From Chitinophagaceae bacterium (GTDB taxonomy: Bacteria; Bacteroidota; Bacteroidia; Chitinophagales; Chitinophagaceae): DNA of 64,000 nucleotides. The position numbers and the translations under genes are program-made. Shown here in pieces: positions 24,721 through 34,060 of this stretch; the first letter of the stretch is position 1; each line of letters opens with the position of its first letter. The notes under the pieces were generated by a model. That model worked only from the letters and a program-made list of their open reading frames with translations, had not been told where the DNA came from and did not search any database. The stretch covers positions 62,001-126,000 of the forward strand of contig JAFKGR010000018.1 in assembly GCA_017307735.1 (NCBI GenBank). The letters are read 5' to 3'.

Positions 24721-25720
24721 ACAAATAAACAGACTGATCTCTTCCGGAGAATTTCCGGAACCATCTGAAAAACGGGAGCTGATAGAAACCCATATTTCGT
24801 GGGTAATTCTCTGCGATCGGTTTGTCTATAAAATCAAAAAGCCGGTTCATTATTCTTTTCTCGATTTCTCCAGTGCTGATCTCCGAAATTTTTATTGTCA
24901 CCGCGAACTCGAACTCAACAGAAGACTTACACCGAATGTTTACCTGGAAGTATTGCCTGTCAGAGAAAACAATGAAAAGATTTTGATAGGAGGCGAAAAA
25001 GGAGAGATTATTGACTATGCTCTTAAAATGAACAAACTGGATCCTGAAAAACGAATGGACAAGTTACTGATGCAAGGAAAGGTGAAACCTTCAGATATTA
25101 AAAATCTCGCAGAGATCATTGCTGCATTCCATAAAAATACTGCGATCATTTATCAGAAAGAATGGCATGAAATCCGTGAAAAATTCAATGACCTGTTGTT
25201 TGAAAAAGATTACCTGGGTGAGCAGCTAAGCCATTCATCCGGCCAGGTTATTCAGGATGCCATTGATTTTTCAAATTCTTTTCTGGATGAAAATAGGGAT
25301 TTGATAGCGGCAAGACTGAAAAGCGGTATGTACCGCGACGGTCATGGAGATCTGCATTCAAGAAATATTTTTTTAATACCACAGCCCGTGCCTTTCGACT
25401 GCATTGAATTTAATGATGACTTCCGGCAAACGGATGTACTGAATGAAATAGCATTTATGTGCATGGATCTGGATGCGTTTGGTTTTCCGGATTTATCAGA
25501 ACAGTTTATGAGAGATTACAACTCTCACTTTCCTGCTATCAAAACCACGAAAGACAAACGGCTTTTCATTTACTACAAAATCTACCGAGCCAACGTACGC
25601 GCAAAAGTGAACAGTCTGAGAGCCAGAAGTGCTGCTACAGAATCAGAAAAAATCAAAGCACTGTCAGATGCCAAAAAATATCTGGATCTGATGAAAGATT
25701 ATCTTAAAATTCTCAGCTAA
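24710..25720 (+). CDS. APH-like kinase (COG2187 family)
   Basis: The 336-residue protein has a protein-kinase-like fold of the aminoglycoside phosphotransferase superfamily. The catalytic loop is DGHGDLHSRNIFL (about residues 208-220), and the metal-binding segment is FDCIEFNDDFRQTDVLNEIA. The N-terminus contains the family-typical ETHISWVILCDRFVYKIKKPV. The true substrate is unknown, and antibiotic resistance should not be assumed. It is translated in overlap with the P-loop kinase, so the two products probably act together. Confidence 0.88.
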   Translation: MTTEQINRLISSGEFPEPSEKRELIETHISWVILCDRFVYKIKKPVHYSFLDFSSADLRNFYCHRELELNRRLTPNVYLEVLPVRENNEKILIGGEKGEIIDYALKMNKLDPEKRMDKLLMQGKVKPSDIKNLAEIIAAFHKNTAIIYQKEWHEIREKFNDLLFEKDYLGEQLSHSSGQVIQDAIDFSNSFLDENRDLIAARLKSGMYRDGHGDLHSRNIFLIPQPVPFDCIEFNDDFRQTDVLNEIAFMCMDLDAFGFPDLSEQFMRDYNSHFPAIKTTKDKRLFIYYKIYRANVRAKVNSLRARSAATESEKIKALSDAKKYLDLMKDYLKILS

Positions 25721-25802
25721 AAAACAGTAATGAAATAATCATTTTCATGCCGGAAAGCCCGGACAGATTTTTACCTTCAATAAAATAACATAAAAGAAAA
25801 AC

Positions 25803-26189
25803 TTATATTTTCTGGTCCCCTCCCCTGCCTGAAATTTTTTCCTGAAATTCATTGAACCCGGATTTTAAATCGCAAAAACGGACACTGGAATAAGCCATAT
25901 CTTTCTGCAGCCACACATCTCTCAGGTGAATCATTTTCGAAAACTTTTCGTCTTCAAGCCAATTATTTTTTATCAGATTTTCCAGTTCATTTATCACCTG
26001 TCGCAGAGAATAGATCAGTTCGTCTTCACAAATCAGCCGGCTTTGAAAATCCTCAATTTTTTCCAGTAAATTCTGATCGTAATTATTTGTAAGGATATTA
26101 GCAAGTTTGTTCTTAAGTAAAAGATTTTCTTCCATTCTTTCGCCGAGCAAACGACGCCATTCTTCCATTTTATTTCTTATTGGTTCCAT
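25803..26189 (-). CDS. Small coiled-coil protein, unknown function
   Basis: A 128-residue acidic, helical product with two coiled-coil stretches (EEWRRLLGERMEENLLLKNK; LEKIEDFQSRL to LENLIKNN), no signal peptide and no recognised family. The C-terminus (FCDLKSGFNEFQEKISGRGG) is less regular. It converges with the APH-like gene and lies in the stress island, which is the only hint of function. Confidence 0.6.
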   Translation of the reverse strand: MEPIRNKMEEWRRLLGERMEENLLLKNKLANILTNNYDQNLLEKIEDFQSRLICEDELIYSLRQVINELENLIKNNWLEDEKFSKMIHLRDVWLQKDMAYSSVRFCDLKSGFNEFQEKISGRGGDQKI

Positions 26190-26583
26190 ATCCTGTTTGC
26201 GGTTATTCAGTTTATTTGTAAGGATTATTTTTCAACGGGTAGATTTTTATGGGAGGCAGGAAAGGTTTTATTTCCCTCTACATTTCAATTCTGGCATGGT
26301 CTGTCAGCTATAAATAATCTCTTCCATTATTATAAAATGCAGCCAGTTAATTTCTTTGGTACGAGGTTCTGGTTCTGGAATTTGTATAAAAATAAAAACA
26401 GAGTTTGTATCAAACGAGAAAAATCAGAACAGCCTCCTTTGGAAGGGTATATTCAGAATAATATGTTTATCATGTATCATTTTACACAATTAAAATCTTC
26501 CACAGTACCCTATCATTTGATTAAAAAAAAGAGTGGACTTCCGATTCCTGTTAACCCGAAGCCCACCAGATTTTATTACTATC
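26190..26583. other. Intergenic region before the peroxiredoxin stop
   Basis: No gene supported. A plus-strand frame at 26337-26750 is mostly antisense to the peroxiredoxin gene and its composition does not look like protein. Promoter sequences for the coiled-coil gene should lie next to 26190. Confidence 0.4.
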
Positions 26584-27330
26584 TTAATTTGCAGCAGGTT
26601 CGGGTATTTCTGTACCGGTCTTATTCACTACTTTATTCAGTACTGTTTCTTTGTCTAATTTTTTTGTACAGAAAAACCAATCCTGGCATTCCATTCCGGT
26701 ATCTTCCATCCGTTCTTTCGCAGCCCCGCACGAACCTGCAGTTCCGATAATGACATCATCGCCCGGACGCCAGTCAGCCGGCGTAGCAACATTAAATTCA
26801 TCCGCTGTTTTCAGGGCAATCAATACTCTGTAAATCTCATCAAAGTTTCTTCCCAGGCTAAGAGGATAATAGATAATGGCTCTGATAATTCCCCGGGGGT
26901 CAATAAAAAATACTGCCCTTACAGCCTTGGTAGAATCTTCATTCGGCTGCATCATCCCATATTTTTTTGCCACATTCATTGTGATGTCTTCTATTAATGG
27001 GAAATTTACTTCTACATTTTTCATCCCCTTAAATTCAATCTTTTCTTTAATGGTACGCAACCACGCAATGTGGCTGTACAATCCATCAACCGATAATCCT
27101 ACAAGTTTGCAATTTGCCTTTTCAAATTTATCTTCCATCCCGGCAAAAGTCATAAACTCAGAAGTACATACCGGGGTAAAATCGGCCGGATGGCTGAATA
27201 GAATAACCCAACTGCCTTTATAATCCGCAGGAAAATTGATATTTCCCTGGGTAGTTACTGCTTTAAATTCCGGTGCAGCATCTCCGATGCGTGGCATGCT
27301 GAACATTTCGTATTCTTTAATCTCTTCCAT
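26584..27330 (-). CDS. Peroxiredoxin, Prx6/1-Cys-like with extra C-terminal Cys
   Basis: Reduces hydrogen peroxide and organic peroxides in the cytoplasm. The 248-residue protein has the peroxidatic site SHPADFTPVCTSEF (Cys about residue 55), the conserved Arg in VRAVFFIDPRGIIR, and the long C-terminal domain of the Prx6 group. Three further cysteines near the end (GSCGAAKE, then GMECQDWFFC) resemble the archaeal thioredoxin peroxidase subgroup, in which such cysteines resolve the sulfenic acid. It is a single gene on the minus strand, with an Fnr-like site about 140 bp upstream. Confidence 0.93.
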   Translation of the reverse strand: MEEIKEYEMFSMPRIGDAAPEFKAVTTQGNINFPADYKGSWVILFSHPADFTPVCTSEFMTFAGMEDKFEKANCKLVGLSVDGLYSHIAWLRTIKEKIEFKGMKNVEVNFPLIEDITMNVAKKYGMMQPNEDSTKAVRAVFFIDPRGIIRAIIYYPLSLGRNFDEIYRVLIALKTADEFNVATPADWRPGDDVIIGTAGSCGAAKERMEDTGMECQDWFFCTKKLDKETVLNKVVNKTGTEIPEPAAN

Positions 27331-27377
27331 TTTATCTTATTTTTTAAAGTGAACAATAAATATTTTTCAAAAAGAAA

Positions 27378-27470
27378 TTACAACCGGATATTCAATCCAA
27401 ATCCATAATTCATTTTCACAAACTTATTCACTGTTCTGCTTACAAATGATGCTTTCGGTCAACGGGGTTG
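27378..27470 (-). pseudogene. Possible C-terminal remnant of an outer membrane protein
   Basis: On the minus strand, codons for PKASFVSRTVNKFVKM followed by NYGFGLNIRL and a TAA (27378-27380) look like the last beta strands of an outer-membrane barrel. The frame has a TGA about 26 codons before the end and no start. The remnant is short and may be chance. Nothing else is visible in 27331-27951 apart from the Fnr-like site and the carA leader. Confidence 0.25.
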
Positions 27471-27471
27471 A

Positions 27472-27483
27472 TGATTGCTATCA
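27472..27483 (+). promoter_or_regulatory. Fnr-like site (TGATTGCTATCA)
   Basis: TGAT-TGCT-ATCA has the perfect four-base half sites of the Fnr core and shares CTATCA with the sites at 23401-23434. It is 142 bp upstream of the peroxiredoxin start. Confidence 0.45.
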
Positions 27484-27951
27484 TTAGATGTCAGTAGTGA
27501 AATATTGAGAATCCGGCATCTTTGATTCGCACATCAGAGCATCAATTGGATTTAATACCGAAGGGAACTATGCTTTATACAATGATCCATCATTATTCTT
27601 CCACCCGTCTGCAAAATCCCACATGTCTATTCACCTCAATTTCATTAGTCCTCAACAGACCTTTGGACATAAAAAATATACAAAATAGCTGTAGAGAAAA
27701 GGCCAACTTGCTTCAACTTAAATAAATCGGTAAAAAATACAAGTATTGCGCGTCGCTAATACAGAAAACCGCCCTGGTCTGAGGATTATGAAAAAGATTT
27801 GTAATTCCAGCAGGAATTACCTGACTGGACAGGTTTTAAAGGTGATTAAAATCGTTCTCAGGATTTCAAAAAATTCTTCGCGGTGAATAACTTTTTGAAA
27901 ATAACAACACCAAATTTATCTACGATTTGTTTTCTTTGCAAAATTCGATTC

Positions 27952-29067
27952 ATGTCAGACACACCTAATCAGGCAATTCTCCTTTTAGAAGATGGTAATG
28001 TATTCTACGGAAAATCTTTTGGAAAAAAAGGAACCACCACAGGAGAGATTTGTTTCAACACCGGAATGACCGGTTACCAGGAAGTATTTACCGATCCAAG
28101 TTATTATGGCCAAATCGTAATCATGAACAGTGTGCATGTGGGCAACTACGGCACGCTGGACCAGGATATGGAAAGTGATTGTGTAAAAGTAAAAGGAATC
28201 ATTGGTCGCAATCTCGAAATGCAATATAGCCGGTTTGCATCGCAGGAAAGCATGCAGGAATATTTTGAAGAGCAGAATATTGTGGCTATTGATCAGGTGG
28301 ACACAAGGGCGCTGGTAATTCATATCAGAGAAGCCGGGGCGATGAACTGCATTATTTCAAGCGATATATCTGACATAGAAACGCTGAAGAAAATGTTGAA
28401 GGAAGTACCTTCCATGGATGGACTGGAACTTGCCTCTGTTGTTTCTACGAAAAAAACTTATACCCTGGGTAATGAAAATGCACCTTTGAGAGTTGCTGTA
28501 TTGGATTATGGCATCAAAAAAAATATTCTGAGATGTTTGGTCGAGCGCGGAGCTTACGTAAAAGTGTTCAACGCAAAAACATCCTTTGAAACGCTGGAAG
28601 AATTTCATCCTGACGGATACTTTCTGAGCAATGGTCCGGGCGATCCCGATGCAATGGATTATGCCATCGATACAGTCAAAAAAATTCTTGCTCAAAAAAA
28701 ACCATTCTTTGGGATCTGCTTAGGTCACCAATTACTTGCACTGGCTAACGGAATTCCTACTTTCAAAATGCACCACGGGCACCGTGGCCTCAATCATCCG
28801 GTCAAAAATGTGATTACAGGTAAATGTGAAATCACCACACAGAATCATGGGTTTGGAATCGATCCGGATGCAGTCAGAAAAAACAAGAACTTTACCGTTA
28901 CCCATATCAATTTGAATGACGATAGTGTGGAAGGTATTATGATGAATGACAGGCCGGCATTCAGCGTGCAATACCATCCGGAAAGCACGCCGGGACCTCA
29001 TGACAGCCGCTATTTGTTTGATCAGTTTTTTGAAATGATGAATGCACGGGTGAGTGTGATGGCGTGA
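27952..29067 (+). CDS. carA: Carbamoyl-phosphate synthase small subunit
   Basis: Glutamine amidotransferase subunit that feeds ammonia to CarB for arginine and pyrimidine synthesis. The start is taken at ATG 27952 (MSDTPNQAILLLEDGNVFYG), giving 371 residues, the normal length; an upstream frame to 27883 is not conserved-looking. The class I amidotransferase triad is visible: Cys in FGICLGHQLLALANG, and His/Glu in QYHPESTPGPHDS. HHGHRGLNHPV is also typical. carB is not in the window; the gene stands alone before a repeat-rich gap and aroQ. Confidence 0.97.
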   Translation: MSDTPNQAILLLEDGNVFYGKSFGKKGTTTGEICFNTGMTGYQEVFTDPSYYGQIVIMNSVHVGNYGTLDQDMESDCVKVKGIIGRNLEMQYSRFASQESMQEYFEEQNIVAIDQVDTRALVIHIREAGAMNCIISSDISDIETLKKMLKEVPSMDGLELASVVSTKKTYTLGNENAPLRVAVLDYGIKKNILRCLVERGAYVKVFNAKTSFETLEEFHPDGYFLSNGPGDPDAMDYAIDTVKKILAQKKPFFGICLGHQLLALANGIPTFKMHHGHRGLNHPVKNVITGKCEITTQNHGFGIDPDAVRKNKNFTVTHINLNDDSVEGIMMNDRPAFSVQYHPESTPGPHDSRYLFDQFFEMMNARVSVMA

Positions 29068-29175
29068 GTTCCGAGTTCCGAGTTTCGGGTTGCGTCCGCC
29101 GTGGCGGATTCAAAGTTCCAAGTTTCAAGTTACAGGTTCGGGCTGCGTTAGTCGTAGCGGATTTCGAGTTTTGCG
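29068..29175. repeat. Degenerate short direct repeats after carA
   Basis: GAGTTCC/GAGTTTC-type heptads follow the carA stop directly. A 25-bp element, GGGTTGCGTCCGCCGTGGCGG plus flank (29087-29111), recurs in changed form at 29140-29164. Such GTTTCGGGTT-like stretches are common between genes in Bacteroidota. No ORF is supported in 29068-29287. Confidence 0.6.
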
Positions 29176-29287
29176 CGTGTCAATGGAAAAGAGCAATGAA
29201 GAATGTTAGGTTTTCTGTTTTTTGGTTAACATGCCATTCAATACTCAAAACAATTAATTTTACCCCGGACAAGCCAATCATCAGAAT

Positions 29288-29710
29288 ATGAAAATATCGA
29301 TTATCAATGGGCCCAATCTGAATCTTCTTGGCTCAAGAGAAACAAATATTTACGGCGGAGAAACCTTTGAATCTTATTTTCAGAAACTGAGAAAAAAATA
29401 TCCGCAAACTGACTTCGATTATTTCCAGAGCAATGTGGAAGGAGAACTGATCAATGAAATCCAGAATGCCGGAAAGAAGATGGATGGCATTATTCTCAAC
29501 GCCGGCGGATACACACATACATCCATTGCCATCGGAGATGCCATCAAAGCCATAAAAATTCCCGTAATTGAAGTGCACATCAGCAATATTGCTGCCCGTG
29601 AAGATTTCAGAAAACATTCTTATTTAAGTTCCGTTTGTTCAGGAACCATTTTCGGATTCGGATTAAACGGATATGAATTGGCAGTACAAAGTTTCTTATT
29701 GAAAGATTGA
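29288..29710 (+). CDS. aroQ: 3-dehydroquinate dehydratase, type II
   Basis: Catalyses the third step of the shikimate pathway as a dodecamer. At 140 residues it has normal length. The N-terminal INGPNLNLLGSRETNIYG holds the catalytic Tyr and Arg on the flexible lid, GYTHTSIAIGDAI the substrate-binding His/Ser region, and IPVIEVHISNIAAREDFR the catalytic His and following Arg. No other shikimate gene is near. Confidence 0.97.
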   Translation: MKISIINGPNLNLLGSRETNIYGGETFESYFQKLRKKYPQTDFDYFQSNVEGELINEIQNAGKKMDGIILNAGGYTHTSIAIGDAIKAIKIPVIEVHISNIAAREDFRKHSYLSSVCSGTIFGFGLNGYELAVQSFLLKD

Positions 29711-29787
29711 TTTTTTTTAACAGGTTAAATCATTTTGACCATCCAAACCTGCAATCCATTTCCACTTTCGCGTAATGATTATAAAAA

Positions 29788-30561
29788 TCACAAATCCAGT
29801 TCTATCCACACCGGTGCATGATCGCTCGTCTTTTCCCATCCTCTCACGTATTTATCGACTCCGGCTCCCTTTAATACTTTCAAAGCTGGCGTATTTAATA
29901 AAAAATGATCGATGCGCATTCCCGCATTTCTTCCGTAAGCATTTCTGAAATAATCCCAATAGGTATAAATTCTTTCATTCGGAAAAAGATGCCTCAAAGT
30001 ATCCGTCCATCCCAATGAAAGCAAATCGCGATAGGCATTGCGTGATTCCGGTTGAAACAATGCATCTTTAATCACGTGATCCACTTTGTAAACATCCTGT
30101 TCTTCGGGAATGACATTATAATCTCCGGTGAGAATGGTGGGTATCGTTGAATGAACCAGCTTACCTGAATGATCATGCAAACGTTTCATCCATGAAAGTT
30201 TGTAATCAAACTTTGGTCCCGGAACCGGGTTGCCATTCGGAAGATAAAGACAGCTCACTGAAAGTGTTTCAGAACTACATTCAAGATAACGGCTTTGTAT
30301 ATCCGTATCATCGCCGGGCAGCGCACGCAAATGTTCTTTTAGTTCAATGTTTTTTGAAAGAACCGCCACACCATTCCAGCTTTTCTGCCCTACCCAGGAA
30401 GCGTTGTAACCCGCCATCTTTATATCATCCAGAGGAAATCTTTCCTGAGGCGCTTTTAATTCCTGAAGGCAGGCTATATCAGGTTTGGATTCTTCGAGCC
30501 ATTTTAATAAAACAGGGAGGCGTGCTCCAATACCGTTTATATTATAAGTTGCAATTTTCAT
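29788..30561 (-). CDS. xth: Exodeoxyribonuclease III
   Basis: AP endonuclease and 3'-5' exonuclease of base excision repair. The 257-residue protein has all exonuclease-endonuclease-phosphatase motifs: MKIATYNINGIGARLP (Asn), CLQELKAPQERFP (catalytic Glu), TILTGDYNVIPEE (Asp/Asn) and EKTSDHAPVWIEL (Asp-His). Length and the WNGVAVLSK segment fit ExoIII rather than endonuclease/phosphatases of other function. It ends 77 bp from the convergent aroQ. Confidence 0.95.
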   Translation of the reverse strand: MKIATYNINGIGARLPVLLKWLEESKPDIACLQELKAPQERFPLDDIKMAGYNASWVGQKSWNGVAVLSKNIELKEHLRALPGDDTDIQSRYLECSSETLSVSCLYLPNGNPVPGPKFDYKLSWMKRLHDHSGKLVHSTIPTILTGDYNVIPEEQDVYKVDHVIKDALFQPESRNAYRDLLSLGWTDTLRHLFPNERIYTYWDYFRNAYGRNAGMRIDHFLLNTPALKVLKGAGVDKYVRGWEKTSDHAPVWIELDL

Positions 30562-30650
30562 TTGTACAAAAGTAGCCCGGATTCTACAGAATCATATTCA
30601 GAGAATAATTTACTGATTTCATTTTAAAATAACTGGACATTTAAAATAAA

Positions 30651-30675
30651 AAACCTCCGAAAATTCCGGAGGTTT
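30651..30675 (-). terminator. Intrinsic terminator of the APC permease gene
   Basis: AAACCTCCG and CGGAGGTTT form a perfect 9-bp stem with a 7-nt loop. On the minus strand it is followed by TTTTTTATTTT. It lies 26 bp beyond the permease stop codon. Confidence 0.88.
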
Positions 30676-30701
30676 AATTCTATTTTATTACAATCTGTCG
30701 A

Positions 30702-32366
30702 TCATGCGGAAGGGATCGCCCTTTTTCTATCTACATAATGCCGGTAAAAAAAGTATAGCAAATGCAAGATTCCAAATCCGATTGCAAAATAAAACAATGC
30801 TTCATCCTGGCTGTCTTCAGGAGTGGTGACAAAATGTAAATAAGCAATGATGATTAAAACGACGCTTAATCCGATACCACACAAACTAATAATGCTCTTA
30901 TCCTTCATGTGTTTTTCTCCGGCATTGAGCATGCTTTTTCGCACACCATATCCGATATAAATATCCAGGCCGATGAGCATCCAAACCAGCAACCGAATCC
31001 ATGTATCAAACGGCAGGAATACCATCATGCCCAGGCAAACCAAAATACCCAGGATCGGAATATACGGAACCAATGGAACCCGGAATGCACGTGGTGCATC
31101 TTTCATTGTCGATCGCATCACAAGTACACCCGCACAAACAAGAATGAAAGCGAACAACGTTCCGATACTTGTCATTTCGCCAACTACACGTCCTGGAATA
31201 AAAGCCGCGAAAGCGCTCACAAATACCATGAAAAGTAAGTTGGATTTATAAGGAGTTCTGTGTTTTGGATGTATATCTGAAAAAAGTTTTGGAAGCAATC
31301 CATCGGTACTCATTGAATAGAATACACGGCTTTGGCCGAGAAGCATTACCAAAATAACGGATGAGTATCCGAGCAAAATAGCAATAATGATCAAATTATT
31401 CAGCCAGGGGAAGGCAGGTCGCGGCACTGTTCCGTTTACCATAGGGCCCATCCAGTCGATGGCTGTTGCAACAGGTGCCAACTCGCCGCCGGCAAAATTT
31501 TTATAACTGGTAACTCCGGTCATCACATACGCAAAAAGGATGTAAAGGATTGTACAAATAATCAACGATCCCATAATACCGATTGGCATTGCCTTCTTCG
31601 GGTTTTTCGTTTCCTGTGCCGCCGTCGACACTGCATCAAACCCGATATAGGCGAAGAAGACGACCGCTGCCGCTCGAATAATTCCCGACCAGCCAAATTC
31701 ACCAAATGAACCTGCATTTGGTGGAATCAGCGGATGATGATTTTCCGGGCGGATGTAATGAAATCCGAGAAATATAAAAACTAAAACTATAGTAACCTTC
31801 AGGATAACGATAAATCCATTCACCCATGCCGATTCACTGGTTCCGCGGATCAGAAGCAGAGACATTATCACTACAATAAAAACACCGGGCAAATTCAAAA
31901 GCCCCCCGTCAAACGGTGTTTTAATCAGATAATCCGGAAATGCCACCCCGTAGTTGGCAAGCAGTTTTCCGAAATAACCGGACCAGCTTGATGCAACGGT
32001 GGCAGCACCGACGGCGTATTCCAAAACCAGGTCCCACCCGATAATCCATGCAATAAATTCACCCATAGTTGCATAAGAATAGGTGTAAGCACTGCCGGCA
32101 ACCGGGATCATAGATGCAAATTCCGCATAACACAATCCTGCCAATCCGCACCCGACAGCAGCAATAATAAAGGAGATCATAATACCCGGACCCGAATAAT
32201 TTGCAGCCGCCATGCCCGTAATAGAAAAAAGACCGGCGCCGATAATGGCACCGATACCCAATGCAATCAGTGATAAAGAGGTTAGCGAACGTTTGAGGGT
32301 GTTATCGCCTGAAGCAGACGCCTCACCCAGCAAAACGCTCATTGGTTTTTTAATAAAAAGCCCCAT
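30702..32366 (-). CDS. APC-family amino acid permease
   Basis: Inner-membrane amino acid transporter of 554 residues, close to the cationic amino acid transporter (YfnA/CAT) group. The TM1 signature is ALGIGAIIGAGLFSITGMA, TM3 has GWDLVLEYAVGAATVASSW, and TM6 FFAYIGFDAVSTAAQETKNP is highly typical for this group. About 12-14 hydrophobic segments are present, with two extra ones near the C-terminus. It is monocistronic with its own terminator, divergent from the symporter at 32616. Confidence 0.92.
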   Translation of the reverse strand: MGLFIKKPMSVLLGEASASGDNTLKRSLTSLSLIALGIGAIIGAGLFSITGMAAANYSGPGIMISFIIAAVGCGLAGLCYAEFASMIPVAGSAYTYSYATMGEFIAWIIGWDLVLEYAVGAATVASSWSGYFGKLLANYGVAFPDYLIKTPFDGGLLNLPGVFIVVIMSLLLIRGTSESAWVNGFIVILKVTIVLVFIFLGFHYIRPENHHPLIPPNAGSFGEFGWSGIIRAAAVVFFAYIGFDAVSTAAQETKNPKKAMPIGIMGSLIICTILYILFAYVMTGVTSYKNFAGGELAPVATAIDWMGPMVNGTVPRPAFPWLNNLIIIAILLGYSSVILVMLLGQSRVFYSMSTDGLLPKLFSDIHPKHRTPYKSNLLFMVFVSAFAAFIPGRVVGEMTSIGTLFAFILVCAGVLVMRSTMKDAPRAFRVPLVPYIPILGILVCLGMMVFLPFDTWIRLLVWMLIGLDIYIGYGVRKSMLNAGEKHMKDKSIISLCGIGLSVVLIIIAYLHFVTTPEDSQDEALFYFAIGFGILHLLYFFYRHYVDRKRAIPSA

Positions 32367-32585
32367 AAATGAGAGAGATTTTTTGGTTAAATTTTAAAAA
32401 TTGATTTTGGAAAAATAACAAATAAATCAAAAAGACGGTTTAAAAGTTTTTGACAGGAATCAAAAACCATTGATCAAAACTCTTTACGAAATCACGGGAA
32501 ACTACTCATTTCCCTGTATTGCCATTGCAAATACACCTTAACCTTTTTATCAATAATCAATTTTACAATTATATCAGGTATTCCT

Positions 32586-32593
32586 TAGTTTTG
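32586..32593 (+). promoter_or_regulatory. TAnnTTTG promoter box (TAGTTTTG)
   Basis: Matches the Bacteroidota -7 element, 22 bp before the symporter start at 32616, implying a very short leader. Confidence 0.55.
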
Positions 32594-32615
32594 GCACAAT
32601 TGTCAAAAACTGTTC

Positions 32616-33992
32616 ATGAATAAAAAAAAGAGCGGACTCCTTGCCGTAGGCTTGTTTACCGTCACCGCTATTATACATCTCATTGACATTTACAAATTTC
32701 AGTCCGTCAACCCAAATGCTCTCCGGGTGATCAGGTGGATTTTTATTCTTTCCCTGATATTGTATGCGATTTATAAAAAATCCCTGACCACATGGATCCT
32801 TACCAGTATGGTGATTGGTGTGGAAATCGGACTCGACTTCCCTGAGTTCGCCAAAAACCTCAAAGTTCTCAGCAACATTTTTCTCCGGCTGGTAAAAACC
32901 ATCATAGCGCCCATCCTCTTTTCAACACTGGTAGTAGGTATTGCCGGACATTCAGATTTAAAACAAGTGGGAAGGATGGGTTGGAAATCTGTTCTCTATT
33001 TTGAGGTGGTCACAACTATTGCGTTGATCATAGGTTTGATTGCAATTAATATTTCGCAGGCAGGCGTGGGCATTCATATTCCCGCTGGGTTTCATGAAGA
33101 ATTACCCAAAAGTGCACCGCATTCATGGCAGGAAATTATATTGGATATTTTCCCGGAAAATTTTGTCAAATCCATTTACCACGGAGACGTGTTGCCCATC
33201 GTGGTTTTCAGTATCATTTTTGGAATTGCCCTGGCAATTATTGATGAACAAAAGAGAAAACCCATGTTGTTGTTCAGTGAGAGCCTGGCCGAAACCATGT
33301 TTCGTTTTACTAATATCATTATGTATTTCGCTCCCTTTGGTGTTGGCGGCGCCATTGCAGTAACCGTCGGACATCTCGGACTGGATATTCTTTTCTCATT
33401 GATGAAGCTATTACTCACTTTATATGTTGCCTTAATCGCTTTTGTGGGTGGTGTGTTATTTTCAATTGCATACTTCTTTAAAATTCCCATTAAGCAATTT
33501 ATAAGAGCTGTTTCAGAACCGGTTTCTATTGCTTTTGCGACGACAAGTTCCGAATCGGCATTACCTATTGCCATGGAAAACATGGAAAAGTTTGGTGTGC
33601 CAAGAAAAATTGTTTCATTCGTGCTTCCGACAGGTTACACATTTAATCTGGATGGCACTACACTTTACCTTTCTCTTGCAAGTGTTTTTGCAGCTCAGGC
33701 AGCAGGGATGCACATGCCCATTTCTACTCAGATTGTAATGGGATTAACATTAATGCTAACAAGTAAAGGTGTAGCAGGAGTACCCCGCGCTTCTCTCGTA
33801 ATTTTAATCGGCACTGCCTCTTCATTTGGTCTGCCCCTTTGGCCAATCATGGCTATTTTGGGAATTGATGAATTAATGGATATGGCCCGGACTTCTGTCA
33901 ATGTAATCGGCAATACACTGGCCAGTTGTGTCATTGCAAGATGGGAGGGAGAATTTGACCGTGAAAAGGCGCTTGCCTTTGAACCTAATTAA
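32616..33992 (+). CDS. Dicarboxylate/amino acid:cation symporter (DAACS)
   Basis: A sodium- or proton-coupled uptake carrier for glutamate, aspartate or C4-dicarboxylates. The 458-residue protein carries the family signatures: the serine-rich hairpin AFATTSSESALPIAMENM (HP1), PTGYTFNLDGTTLYLSLAS (TM7, NMDGT-like), and LMLTSKGVAGVPRASLVIL (HP2). The first 70 residues are an extra hydrophobic extension with two segments. Substrate cannot be fixed from the sequence. A 61-nt gap separates it from the DedA gene. Confidence 0.92.
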   Translation: MNKKKSGLLAVGLFTVTAIIHLIDIYKFQSVNPNALRVIRWIFILSLILYAIYKKSLTTWILTSMVIGVEIGLDFPEFAKNLKVLSNIFLRLVKTIIAPILFSTLVVGIAGHSDLKQVGRMGWKSVLYFEVVTTIALIIGLIAINISQAGVGIHIPAGFHEELPKSAPHSWQEIILDIFPENFVKSIYHGDVLPIVVFSIIFGIALAIIDEQKRKPMLLFSESLAETMFRFTNIIMYFAPFGVGGAIAVTVGHLGLDILFSLMKLLLTLYVALIAFVGGVLFSIAYFFKIPIKQFIRAVSEPVSIAFATTSSESALPIAMENMEKFGVPRKIVSFVLPTGYTFNLDGTTLYLSLASVFAAQAAGMHMPISTQIVMGLTLMLTSKGVAGVPRASLVILIGTASSFGLPLWPIMAILGIDELMDMARTSVNVIGNTLASCVIARWEGEFDREKALAFEPN

Positions 33993-34060
33993 CTAAACAA
34001 ATTACTCAGATAATTAGTTTTGTTGTTTCTTTACCCGGACAATAAATTAAAATACAAACC

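Noticed and set aside
24710..25720. Aminoglycoside resistance gene
   Set aside because: The protein shares the kinase fold but belongs to the COG2187-like group, whose substrate is unknown and which is not linked to antibiotic resistance.
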